A stretch of 32,646 nt of DNA from an uncultured Caulobacteraceae bacterium (GTDB lineage Bacteria; Pseudomonadota; Alphaproteobacteria; Caulobacterales; Caulobacteraceae), in assembly GCA_903929535.1 (NCBI GenBank), contig CAIYVC010000004.1, positions 1 through 32,646 on the forward strand, in the 5' to 3' direction. Positions 23,506 to 31,345 of this stretch are shown here, in pieces (position 1 is the first letter of the stretch; every line of letters starts with the position of its first letter). The translations under genes were made by a program, and so were the position numbers. The notes under the pieces were generated by a model. That model had not been told where the DNA came from. It made no database searches and worked only from the letters and a program-made list of their open reading frames with translations.

Positions 23506-24549
23506 CTATTCAGCCGCGGCGGCGGTTTCGGCCTTCGCCTGCGCCTTCTCCATCCGGTCGAGCACCGCGCGGGCGCGCACACCACCGCCGTCGATGTCGA
23601 ACGAGCGCAGCCGCTGGCCGGGCAGGGCGTCGATGCTGGCCTGCTGCGCTTCCAGGATTTCGACGTCTTCCATGAAGACCTTGCCCTGGGCCGTCTTCAC
23701 GCGCTGGCCGAAGCCCACGTCGTCGATCTTGAAGTTGCGGGCTAGGCCCCAGAAGTACCAGCACGTGTTCTCGCCTGAAGGCGTCATAAGGTCGACCACG
23801 AAGCCGTTGGCCCCCTTGGTCCGCTCGCCGTCGATACCTCCGACCACACCCACCGGCGCCACGCCGACGTCGATGATCACCGCGCCGGGCGCCATGAACT
23901 CACAAATCTGCCAGCGGTCGACCTTGCCGTGCAGGCCGCTGTTCATCTGCCAGAAGGGCGGGTTTTCGACCGCGGGCATCCAGCGCTTGACCAAGATGCG
24001 GTCGCCCTGGGCGGTCACTTCCAGCGGCGCTTCCATGATCTCGGCCTGGCCGATGGAGCCGGGATGCACATGGGTCTCGTGCGTCAGGTCCATCAGGTTG
24101 TCGATCATCAGCTTGTAGTTGGCCTTGATGAAATAGGCGCCGCCCTCGAATGCCCAGCCGTCCTTCTCGCAGGGCCACAGGTCCGGCAGCAGCGCGGGGT
24201 CGGCCTTGTCCGCGTCGCCGATCCAGATCCAGACGAAGCGGTAGCGCTCCACGACCGGATAGGTGCGGGCCTTCATGAATTCCAGCTTCTGGGCCGTGCC
24301 CGGCATCTCGATGCACTGGCCGGCGCCGTTGAACTTCACCCCGTGATAGCGGCAGCGCAGGTCGTCGCCCTCGATCATGCCCATCGACAGGGGCAGCATG
24401 CGGTGCGGACAGGCGTCGGCCAGAGCGACGATCTGGCCGTCGATCTTGCGGTACATGACCACCGGTTCGCCCAGTAGGGTGCGCGCCAGGGGCTTGCGCC
24501 CGACCTCGCCGTCCCAGGCTGCGACGTACCATTGGTTGCGGATGAACAT
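23506..24549 (-). CDS. VanA-like Rieske aromatic oxygenase/demethylase, terminal subunit
   Basis: A 347-residue oxygenase beginning MFIRNQWYVAAWDGEVGRKP. The Rieske [2Fe-2S] cluster ligands are C47, H49 (ACPHR) and C66, H69 (CRYHG). The mononuclear iron site is NLMDLTHETHVH, with H157 and H162, and the third ligand Asp is probably in VFMEDVEILEAQ near residue 300. This is the pattern of vanillate O-demethylase oxygenase (VanA) and related enzymes that remove a methyl group or hydroxylate an aromatic ring with O2. The GAGG ribosome site decides the start; a longer frame upstream has none. No ferredoxin/reductase partner is in the window, so electrons must come from elsewhere. The true substrate is unknown. 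Confidence 0.92.
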   Translation of the reverse strand: MFIRNQWYVAAWDGEVGRKPLARTLLGEPVVMYRKIDGQIVALADACPHRMLPLSMGMIEGDDLRCRYHGVKFNGAGQCIEMPGTAQKLEFMKARTYPVVERYRFVWIWIGDADKADPALLPDLWPCEKDGWAFEGGAYFIKANYKLMIDNLMDLTHETHVHPGSIGQAEIMEAPLEVTAQGDRILVKRWMPAVENPPFWQMNSGLHGKVDRWQICEFMAPGAVIIDVGVAPVGVVGGIDGERTKGANGFVVDLMTPSGENTCWYFWGLARNFKIDDVGFGQRVKTAQGKVFMEDVEILEAQQASIDALPGQRLRSFDIDGGGVRARAVLDRMEKAQAKAETAAAAE

Positions 24550-24577
24550 GCTGACCTCGCCCACTATCCGAGGCCGA

Positions 24578-24587
24578 TTGTATACAA
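24578..24587. promoter_or_regulatory. GntR-type palindromic operator candidate upstream of Rieske gene
   Basis: TTGTATACAA is a perfect 10-bp palindrome 28 bases before the Rieske gene start. Its form (TTGT-ATAC-AA) is like operators of GntR/FCD-family repressors such as VanR or LldR relatives, which often control aromatic-demethylase genes. No GntR gene is in the window. The regulator is inference; the palindrome is direct. Confidence 0.55.
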
Positions 24588-24623
24588 ACCAGAACCGCCT
24601 CGGGCAATAATCGCCCGCGTGTT

Positions 24624-24715
24624 CTAGAAGCGCAGGCGTGCTTCGGCGTAGACGCTGCGCGGTACGGCGTTGGCCACGTTCGCCGGCAGCTCCTGATGAT
24701 AGGGGTGCAGACCAC
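24624..24715 (-). pseudogene. remnant C-terminus of a TonB-dependent receptor
   Basis: Reading the minus strand, an open stretch ends in GLHPYHQELPANVANAVPRS and then VYAEARLRF before a TAG. A terminal aromatic residue (Phe) with alternating RSVYAEARLRF is the classic last beta-strand of TonB-dependent outer-membrane receptors. The frame loses resemblance beyond about 30 codons and meets a stop at 24783-24785, and no receptor body exists nearby; the space is taken by a metallo-hydrolase gene. So only the tail survives, upstream of the Rieske gene on the same strand. I infer that a receptor gene once preceded the oxygenase and was deleted, perhaps in a rearrangement. Confidence 0.55.
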
Positions 24716-24842
24716 GTGACGCTCCGCGAAACCAAGTCAAATCCCGGTATCCGAGAATCGACTTCAGCAGATGGCTCGTCCACTATGGCCGGGACGGAAC
24801 AAACAACAAAAGGCGGCCAAGTCCGCCACTGGGGGAACAGAC

Positions 24843-25787
24843 ATGAACAAGCAGCCTTTGGGCGTCCTCGCCAGGACCCTTGCCGCCACCGCGGCCCTGA
24901 CCGCCTTCGGCCTCGCCGGATCGGCCCATGCCCAGCAGGGCCAGCCGCTGGATTTCGCCAAGCTGGAGATGAAGACCACCAAGCTGGCCGACAATCTTTA
25001 TGTCGTGGAAGCGGCGCCGGGCGTCGGCAATGTGGTGTTCCTGAACGGTCCCGACGGAATCCTCATGGTCGATTCCATGTTCCCGCAGCTGCACGACAAG
25101 CTAGTGGCCGCGATCCGCGCCACGGGGGCGACCGGCCCGATCCGTTACATCATCAACACCCACCTGCACGGCGACCACACCGCCGGCAACGGCCTGTTCG
25201 CCAAGGACGGCACGGTGGTCATCGCCCAGGACAATGTGCGCCAACGCATGCTGGCCAAGAAGCCCGACGGCACGCCCGCCTTCCCGCCCGCCAATGTGCC
25301 CATGGTGACCTACGCCACCACCATGACCCTGCACTTCGACGGCGAGGACATCGAGATCAGCCATCCGCCCGCGGCCCACACCGACGGCGACTCCATCGTC
25401 TACTTCAAGAAGGCCAATGTGATGCAGGTCGGCGATCTGCCCGCCTCGCTGCGCTTCAACAATATCGGCGTGGATGACGGTGGCTCGGTCGACGGCATGA
25501 TCGCCGACGGCAAGCTGGTCATGAAGATGGCCAATGCCCAGACCAAGATCGTGCCCGGACACCTGGGTCCCGTGGTCGGCTTCAAGGAGATCACGATCCA
25601 GGACACCATGTTCCAGACCGTGCGCGACCGCATCGCCAAGATGATCAAGGAGGGCAAGACCCTGGATCAGGCGATCGCCGCCGAACCGACCAAGGACTTC
25701 AACGAGGGCCGATTGAGCGGAAACATCACCCCGGCCCGCTGGGTGACGCTGATCTATACCGATCTGTCGCGTCGGATGAAGAAGTAG
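24843..25787 (+). CDS. exported metallo-beta-lactamase-fold hydrolase 1
   Basis: A 314-residue periplasmic MBL-fold protein. The signal peptide (cleavage after SAHA) fixes the ATG at 24843; the frame is open further upstream but reads poorly. Zinc ligands are complete: H107, H109, D111, H112 in NTHLHGDHTAGN, H179 in AAHTDGDS, D198 in QVGDLP and H240 in VPGHLG. It belongs to the same broad group as the next two genes but is only distantly similar to them. It starts an apparent operon of three MBL genes (gap of 15 bases to the next). Such proteins hydrolyse esters, lactones, amides or sulphates; nothing here tells which. Confidence 0.92.
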   Translation: MNKQPLGVLARTLAATAALTAFGLAGSAHAQQGQPLDFAKLEMKTTKLADNLYVVEAAPGVGNVVFLNGPDGILMVDSMFPQLHDKLVAAIRATGATGPIRYIINTHLHGDHTAGNGLFAKDGTVVIAQDNVRQRMLAKKPDGTPAFPPANVPMVTYATTMTLHFDGEDIEISHPPAAHTDGDSIVYFKKANVMQVGDLPASLRFNNIGVDDGGSVDGMIADGKLVMKMANAQTKIVPGHLGPVVGFKEITIQDTMFQTVRDRIAKMIKEGKTLDQAIAAEPTKDFNEGRLSGNITPARWVTLIYTDLSRRMKK

Positions 25788-25802
25788 AGCGGAGCCGCAA
25801 TC

Positions 25803-26750
25803 ATGACATCCGCTCGCACCCCCGCGCTTCTGGCCTTGCTGGCCGGCGCCGCCCTCGGCCTAGGCGTCCTGGCCGCTCACGCCCAGCCCAAACCCGCCGT
25901 CACCGCCGCCCAGCCGGTCGATCAGGTCAATCCGCAGCCGCACCCGCCGTTCGTGGCCAATCAGCTGGCGCCGGATCTGTGGGAGGTGCCGGGGGCTGGC
26001 TCCAACGTGACCATCCTGGTCACCGACGAGGGCCTGGTCCTGGTCGATAGCAAGTACGAGTACCACTACGACGACCTGATGAAGATCATCCGCGAGAAGG
26101 TCTCGACCAAGCCGGTCAAATACGTGATCGACACCCACTATCACGCCGATCACAGCGGCGGGAACACGCGGTTCCTGCCCGCCGGCGCCACCGTCATCTC
26201 CTCGATCCGCGGCCACGACAACATCGTAGGCAAGGTCCAGCCCGGCGCGCCGCCGAACCTGCTGCCGGCCAATGTCGCCTTCACCGGCGAGATGCGTCTG
26301 TACGTCGGCGGCAAGGAAGTGCGCCTGCAGAGCTATGGCCCCGGCCACACAGGCACGGACGTCTCGGTGCTGTTCCCCCATGACCGGGTGATCTGCGTCG
26401 GCGACCTGGTCCACATCGGCGACCTCGAGAAAGGCGGCCAGTATCCGCTGATCGACTACAACGGCGGCGGCGGCATCAACGGCTGGATCCAGCGGCTCAA
26501 CACCATCTCGTCCAGCGAAGCCTACGACAAGGTCGTGCCCGGCCACGGCACGGTCGGGACCAAGGCCGACGTCATCGCCTACCGCGATCTGCTGGAGCGG
26601 CTGCGCGACCATGTTTCGGCCTATCTCCGCGACGGGACCAAAACCGAGGCGGATCTGCGCAACCACCTGGTCAAGGACGAGCACTGGCCCGATCCGGGCC
26701 TGTCGATCGTGCGCAGCAACCACGGCCTCTACATGGACTTGAAGCCGTAA
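25803..26750 (+). CDS. exported metallo-beta-lactamase-fold hydrolase 2 (tandem copy A)
   Basis: A 315-residue MBL-fold protein with a signal peptide (cleavage near LAAHAQ). Zinc ligands: H112, H114, D116, H117 in DTHYHADHSGGN, H182 in YGPGHTGTD, D201 in CVGDLVHIGDL and H248 in VPGHGTVG. It is clearly a paralogue of the next gene: TGEMRLYVGGKEVR, DRVICVGDLVHIGDL and GGQYPLIDYNGGGG recur in both, and one 45-base block is identical at the DNA level. A GGAG ribosome site lies in the 15-base gap after the first MBL gene. It is second in a likely four-gene operon. The substrate is unknown. Confidence 0.92.
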   Translation: MTSARTPALLALLAGAALGLGVLAAHAQPKPAVTAAQPVDQVNPQPHPPFVANQLAPDLWEVPGAGSNVTILVTDEGLVLVDSKYEYHYDDLMKIIREKVSTKPVKYVIDTHYHADHSGGNTRFLPAGATVISSIRGHDNIVGKVQPGAPPNLLPANVAFTGEMRLYVGGKEVRLQSYGPGHTGTDVSVLFPHDRVICVGDLVHIGDLEKGGQYPLIDYNGGGGINGWIQRLNTISSSEAYDKVVPGHGTVGTKADVIAYRDLLERLRDHVSAYLRDGTKTEADLRNHLVKDEHWPDPGLSIVRSNHGLYMDLKP

Positions 26751-26761
26751 GGGACTGCCCG

Positions 26762-27715
26762 ATGAAGCTGGTCAAGCAGGCCCTGCTCGCCCTTCTGGCC
26801 GCCGGGACGCTGGGGCTCGCCGCCCCCGTCGCCCGCGCTCAGGAGCAGGAGCTCGACCAGACGTCGATCCTGGCCGTCGATCTGCAGCCTCAGCCCTACC
26901 CGCCGTTCGTGGCGGTGAAGGTCGCCGACGATCTGTGGGAAATCCCGGGTTCGGGCAGCAATTCCAATGTGATGGTGCTGGTGACCGACGAGGGGCTGGT
27001 CCTGGTCGACGTCAAGTACGAGTACCAGTACGACGACCTAGTGAAGATCATCCGCGAGAAGATCTCCACCAAACCCATCAAATATGTGATCGACACCCAC
27101 TATCACGCGGACCATTCGGGGGCGAACGTCAGGTTCCGCCAAGCCGGGATTACGGTCATCTCCTCGACCCCTGGCCGCGCCGACATCCTGGCCAAGAAGC
27201 AGCCCGGCGCTCCGGCTGGCATGGTCCCCGCCAACGTCACCTTCACCGGCGAGATGCGTCTGTACGTCGGCGGCAAGGAAGTGCGCATCAACCACTACGG
27301 CCCCGGCCACACCAACAGCGACGTGGTGGTCTATTTCCCGCAGGATCGGGTGATCTGCGTCGGCGATCTGGTCCACATCGGCGACCTGGCCCGGGGCGGC
27401 CAGTATCCGCTGATCGACTACAACGGCGGTGGCGGCCTGAACGGCTGGATCCAGCGGCTCGACACCATCACCGCCGACTTCAAGATCGACAAGGTGATGT
27501 CCGGCCACGGCACGCTGGGGACCGAGGCCGACCTGATCGCCTACCGCGACATCCTCGAGCGCGTGCGCCGCGACGTCCGCGCCTATCTGGCCGACGGGAC
27601 CAAGACTCAAGGCGATCTGCGCGCGCATCTGAACAAGGGCGAACTGCACTGGCCGGATCCTGGCCTGGCGGTGCTGCGCGGCCTGCATGGGCTCTATCTG
27701 GAGTTCAAGCCCTAA
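26762..27715 (+). CDS. exported metallo-beta-lactamase-fold hydrolase 3 (tandem copy B)
   Basis: A 317-residue close paralogue of the preceding gene with its own signal peptide (cleavage near PVARAQ). Zinc ligands are complete: H113, H115, D117 and H118 in DTHYHADHSGAN, then YGPGHTNSD, CVGDLVHIGDL and MSGHGTLG. Differences gather at the N-terminus, in the loop after the HxHxDH motif (RQAGITVISSTPGRAD) and around the second His (GHTNSD for GHTGTD), positions that could alter substrate choice. The gap to the upstream gene is 11 bases. It is followed after 68 bases by a methyltransferase. It is probably the result of a local duplication followed by divergence. Confidence 0.92.
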   Translation: MKLVKQALLALLAAGTLGLAAPVARAQEQELDQTSILAVDLQPQPYPPFVAVKVADDLWEIPGSGSNSNVMVLVTDEGLVLVDVKYEYQYDDLVKIIREKISTKPIKYVIDTHYHADHSGANVRFRQAGITVISSTPGRADILAKKQPGAPAGMVPANVTFTGEMRLYVGGKEVRINHYGPGHTNSDVVVYFPQDRVICVGDLVHIGDLARGGQYPLIDYNGGGGLNGWIQRLDTITADFKIDKVMSGHGTLGTEADLIAYRDILERVRRDVRAYLADGTKTQGDLRAHLNKGELHWPDPGLAVLRGLHGLYLEFKP

Positions 27716-27783
27716 AGGGCCGAAACCGCTCGACGTTGGGTCCTGGACTTCCTATCCATCGGGCTACCCGAAGAGGATCCGCC

Positions 27784-28617
27784 TTGGCGTCTGCTCCCAA
27801 ATTCTCGCGTGCTCCGGTCCGGCAGGTCGAACGGGAAGACTGCGATTTCTATCACACGGTCGATCTGCCCGGCGGCGGAACGGTGCATGGGCAATGGGAC
27901 TTCCGGGGGCGTGAGAGCGCCTATCTCGGCGGCGTGGATTTCGGCGGCAAGTCGGTCCTGGAGATCGGTCCCGCCAGCGGCTGCCTCGGCTTCTGGATGG
28001 AGCGCCAGGGCGCGTCGGTCACCGCCTTCGACCTGGGCGTGGATCAGCAGTGGGACTTCGTGCCCTTCCGGGGCGTGGACCTTGACGCCCAGCACGCGGC
28101 CCGCAGGGCGCACCTGCAGCGCCTGCATAACTCATGGTGGTATCTGAGGGGCGCGCTGAACTCGAAGGCGGAGGTGGTCTACGGCACCGTCTACGATATC
28201 GAGCCGGCCCTGGGGTCGTTCGACGTGGTGACCCTGAACAGCATCCTGCTGCACCTGCGCGATCCGCTGCGCGCGATCGAGCGGGCGGCGTCGGTGTGCG
28301 CGGAGACCATCGTCATCGCCGACGTGGCCGAGGAGCAGTTCTGGCCCCGACCGCGCCGGCTGCAGCGCTGGCTGAACCGGCTGTTCCCCAACCCGACGGT
28401 CGACAACTCCCGCTCCGGGCCGCCGACGGCCATGTCCTTCATTCCCAGGGCCGACAACCCCGAGGCCATCGACGCCTGGTTCTTTCTGCCGTCGACGCTG
28501 GTGGCCGAGATGCTCGAAATCCTCGGATTCCAGACGACCATCACCAAGCATCGACAGGCGTTCGAGACCGGCGAGTGGAGCCTCTATACCGTCGTCGGCA
28601 AACGCCGGCTGGCCTGA
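27784..28617 (+). CDS. class I SAM-dependent methyltransferase
   Basis: A 277-residue cytoplasmic protein. I chose the TTG at 27784 because GAGGA precedes it at good spacing; the frame is open far upstream through the MBL gene but that part is a shadow. The SAM-binding motif I is [20 protein letters not shown], followed by the acidic strand end TAFDLG, and motif IV-like [20 protein letters not shown], which resembles methyltransferases acting on small or lipid-like molecules (the form [10 protein letters not shown]). It follows the MBL operon by 68 bases. The acceptor is unknown. The next gene begins 13 bases after its stop, so co-transcription is likely. Confidence 0.8.
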   Translation: MASAPKFSRAPVRQVEREDCDFYHTVDLPGGGTVHGQWDFRGRESAYLGGVDFGGKSVLEIGPASGCLGFWMERQGASVTAFDLGVDQQWDFVPFRGVDLDAQHAARRAHLQRLHNSWWYLRGALNSKAEVVYGTVYDIEPALGSFDVVTLNSILLHLRDPLRAIERAASVCAETIVIADVAEEQFWPRPRRLQRWLNRLFPNPTVDNSRSGPPTAMSFIPRADNPEAIDAWFFLPSTLVAEMLEILGFQTTITKHRQAFETGEWSLYTVVGKRRLA

Positions 28618-28630
28618 GAAAGACACGCGG

Positions 28631-29995
28631 ATGCCGCCTCTCACATCGCGCCGCCGCTTGATCGGGATGGCCGCGGCCTGCGGCGCGGGCCTGGTGGCCA
28701 CGCCCGTCCTGGCGGCGGGCAAGCACATCCGCTTTCTCATGCTGTCGGACCTGCATTCGGCCTACCGCTACATGCCGGCCTTGCTGGAGGCGATGCGCCG
28801 GGTGGTCCGGCGCGACCGGCAACCGAGCGTGATCCTGCTGGACGGCGATCTGTTCGAGCACGGCAATGTGGTGGCCGCGCGGACCGGCGGCTCCATCGAC
28901 TGGGCCTTCCTGGAGGCGCTTACAAAGCTCGCCCCGGTGGTTCTCAACCTCGGCAATCACGACGCCGATCTGGTCGATGACTTCGACAAGACGGTCGCCC
29001 GCGCCCGCGCCCTCGGCGTGACGGTGCTGAGCGACATGACCGATGCGCGCAGCGGCAGGCTGGAGGCGGTGAGCCAGGCGACCCTGAAGCTGGGCGTCCC
29101 CGTCCATCTGATCGGCCTGGCCACCAATTCGCTGGACACCTATCCGGCCGCCATCCGCCCGGCCCTCGGCATTCCCGCGCCCCTGGCGGCTGCGATGTCC
29201 AGCCTGCCCAAGACCCGGCCTGCCGATGGCGGCCTGCTGGTGGTGCTGAGCCACGCGGGTCTGGAGGCGGACAAGCAGATCCTGCCGCTGATCCCAGACG
29301 GCGCCCTGGTCCTGGGCGGTCACGACCATCTGGTGCTGGAGGCCGACCTGGGCCGTACCCGCTATGTCCACACCGGCGCCTGGGGCACGCTCCTGACCGT
29401 GGCCACGGTCGAGCCCGGACCGCGCCCGCGCATCGCCATCGAACGCATCGTCATCGACCCGGCGGGGCCCGCCGATCCGGCGCTCGCCAAACTGACCGCA
29501 GAAACCCTGGCCAGGACCCTGACGCCGGAGGAAACGGCGGTGGTCGCCCGCATCCCCAAGGCCCTGTCCCTAGGCGATACCGGACGGGCCACCTCCGCCT
29601 TGATGGCCCGCGCCGCCGGCTGTGATCTCGGCTTCATGGGCCACACGACCCTGGGCATGGGCCTGCCCGCGGGCGATCTGACCCAGTACGACTACGACGC
29701 CGTGGTCCGCTTCGACGGAACCCTGATGCGCGCCGAGGTCGACGCCGCCGCTCTGGCCGCCATCCTGGCCCGCTCCAACCAGGACCGCGACCTGCCGATG
29801 GCCCGTCGGACAGGCGATTTCGTCTACGCCGCCCCGGTCCCGCCGCCGCCCAAGGACCGCTACGCCATCGTCACTACCGATTGGTGCGCGGCGCACCAGG
29901 CCGGCTATTTCGGGCGCAGCGATCTTGCCTTCACCCAGGTCCCCGGCCTGAAGGTGAAATCGGCCATCCGCGACGGACTGAAGGCAGGCGTTTAG
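28631..29995 (+). CDS. Tat-exported metallophosphoesterase / 5'-nucleotidase-like
   Basis: A 454-residue protein of the UshA/5'-nucleotidase type. A twin-arginine signal ([17 protein letters not shown]) suggests export as a folded protein. The calcineurin-like metal motifs follow in order: D40 and H42 (SDLHSAY), D73 (DGDLFEHGN), N109-H110-D111 (LGNHDAD), SHAGLEAD near 210, and GGHDHL near 235. The C-terminal part (about 310-454) matches the 5'-nucleotidase substrate domain. It releases phosphate from nucleotides or sugar phosphates in the periplasm. The gene starts 13 bases after the methyltransferase stop. Its stop overlaps the stop of the convergent K+ channel. Confidence 0.85.
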   Translation: MPPLTSRRRLIGMAAACGAGLVATPVLAAGKHIRFLMLSDLHSAYRYMPALLEAMRRVVRRDRQPSVILLDGDLFEHGNVVAARTGGSIDWAFLEALTKLAPVVLNLGNHDADLVDDFDKTVARARALGVTVLSDMTDARSGRLEAVSQATLKLGVPVHLIGLATNSLDTYPAAIRPALGIPAPLAAAMSSLPKTRPADGGLLVVLSHAGLEADKQILPLIPDGALVLGGHDHLVLEADLGRTRYVHTGAWGTLLTVATVEPGPRPRIAIERIVIDPAGPADPALAKLTAETLARTLTPEETAVVARIPKALSLGDTGRATSALMARAAGCDLGFMGHTTLGMGLPAGDLTQYDYDAVVRFDGTLMRAEVDAAALAAILARSNQDRDLPMARRTGDFVYAAPVPPPPKDRYAIVTTDWCAAHQAGYFGRSDLAFTQVPGLKVKSAIRDGLKAGV

Positions 29996-31056
29996 AAGGT
30001 CGTGCGCCCTGCCCGCGCCTTGACCGCTGGGGCGGAGAAGACCGCGTTCAGCTCGCTGCCGGTACGGCCCACCACCACCAGCCCATCTCCGGCGCCGATC
30101 TTGGTCGAGCCGTCAGGCCGGGTGATGGCCTCGCCGCCGTTCGGGTCGATCTGCACTACGAAGAATGCGCCCTTGCCGCGCTTTTCGATGTCTTCGATGG
30201 TCTGGCCCACCGCCGCGCTGCCGTTGCTGACCACGGCCATTTCCAGCGACAGGCCGAGGTCGCGCAGCACCTTCTCGAAGTCCTGCATCCGCTCCGATCC
30301 CCGGATGAAACGCGCCGTTTCGGGAAACAGGATCATCTCGGCGATACGCTCGGCCCCGATGTGGGTGGGCAGGACAACCTTGTCGGCGCCGGCCTGGATC
30401 AGCTTGCTTTCGGTGGAGGGCGCCTCGCCACGGGCGATGATCTGAAGGGCGGGATTGAGGCTTCGGGCGCTGAGGGTAATGAAGACATTGGCGGCGTCGT
30501 CCGGCAGGACGGTGGCCAGGATTCGCGCCTGCATTATCCCGGCGGCCAGCAGCGTCTCCTCGTCGGTAGCGTCGCCCTGCAGGCAGAGGTAACCCAGCTC
30601 CTGAGCCTCCGCGAACCGCTTCTCGCTGCGCTCCAGGATCACGAAGGGCGAGCCGCCCTGGACCAGATCCTTGGCCAGCATCACGCCGATGCGGCCGAAG
30701 CCGCAGACGATCACATGGCCTTTCAATTTGTCGATGTCGCTCTTCATCCGATTGGAGCCCAGAAGCTGCTTGAGTTGAATGACGGTCAGGGTCTGCACCA
30801 GAGCGCCGGTGACCAGGATCATGCCGGTGCAGCCCAGGATCATGGTGGCGATGGTCACCCCATGCAGATACGGGGTGTCGATGGGCCGGACCTCGCCGTA
30901 GCCGACGGTGTAGACGGTGAGCAGGACCATGTAGACGGCGTCGCCGAAGCTCCAGCCGGCGTGCATGTAGGCTGTGGTGGAGGCGGCCACGACCGCCAGC
31001 ACGAAGCCGATCACCCAGGCCAGATTACGCAGCGGAGACTCCGCCAGCCCCTTCAT
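29992..31056 (-). CDS. K+ channel with RCK (TrkA-N/TrkA-C) domains
   Basis: A 354-residue two-TM potassium channel. TM1 spans about 11-30, the pore helix leads to the selectivity filter TVGYG (50-54), and TM2 is about 66-90. A linker precedes the RCK_N Rossmann domain, which begins [20 protein letters not shown] (about 113-132), and an RCK_C domain ends near 345 ([20 protein letters not shown]). It is an MthK-like ligand-gated inner-membrane channel that opens with a bound cytoplasmic ion or nucleotide. It is convergent with the metallophosphatase: the two stops overlap within TTAG. It is divergent from the hpnJ gene across 289 bases. Confidence 0.93.
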   Translation of the reverse strand: MKGLAESPLRNLAWVIGFVLAVVAASTTAYMHAGWSFGDAVYMVLLTVYTVGYGEVRPIDTPYLHGVTIATMILGCTGMILVTGALVQTLTVIQLKQLLGSNRMKSDIDKLKGHVIVCGFGRIGVMLAKDLVQGGSPFVILERSEKRFAEAQELGYLCLQGDATDEETLLAAGIMQARILATVLPDDAANVFITLSARSLNPALQIIARGEAPSTESKLIQAGADKVVLPTHIGAERIAEMILFPETARFIRGSERMQDFEKVLRDLGLSLEMAVVSNGSAAVGQTIEDIEKRGKGAFFVVQIDPNGGEAITRPDGSTKIGAGDGLVVVGRTGSELNAVFSAPAVKARAGRTTF

Positions 31057-31345
31057 CCGTTCGCGCCCCCCGCGCTCTTGTCGGCCTCACGCTAATGGCG
31101 TCGTCAGGCCGCGCCAGTCTTATCGGCGTCCAAACCTGGGCAGGGGATGCGTTGCCTGTAAGACACGCTTGGGCGCGGCATTTGTGGACGAAGTGAAGCG
31201 ATTGCAATCAGATGAATGGCGGCCTTCGCACATGCGAGCTATATAACGGTTCGTACTCGTCGCCTCGTGCTTCGCGCCGGCGGCCGAACGGCAGGGCCCC
31301 GCGCCCGGCCTGATCGCCGCGACGCCATATCGGACAAGGATTCCC
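31057..31345. promoter_or_regulatory. divergent intergenic region, K+ channel / hpnJ
   Basis: The 289-base gap should hold both promoters. TATATAAC (31240-31247) is a plausible -10 region for the rightward gene, and just before it is a small inverted repeat, TCGCA-CA-TGCGA (31226-31237). I cannot find a matching -35. Small frames here have no ribosome site and read as arginine-rich noise. Confidence 0.35.

Noticed and set aside
26935-27783. N-terminal extension of the methyltransferase through the third MBL gene
   Set aside because: The extension is the shadow of the MBL gene. The ribosome site GAGGA and the start of protein-like sequence are at 27784.
31214-31315. 34-codon plus-strand frame before hpnJ
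   Set aside because: No ribosome site and Arg/Pro/Ser-rich noise; better read as leader or promoter DNA.
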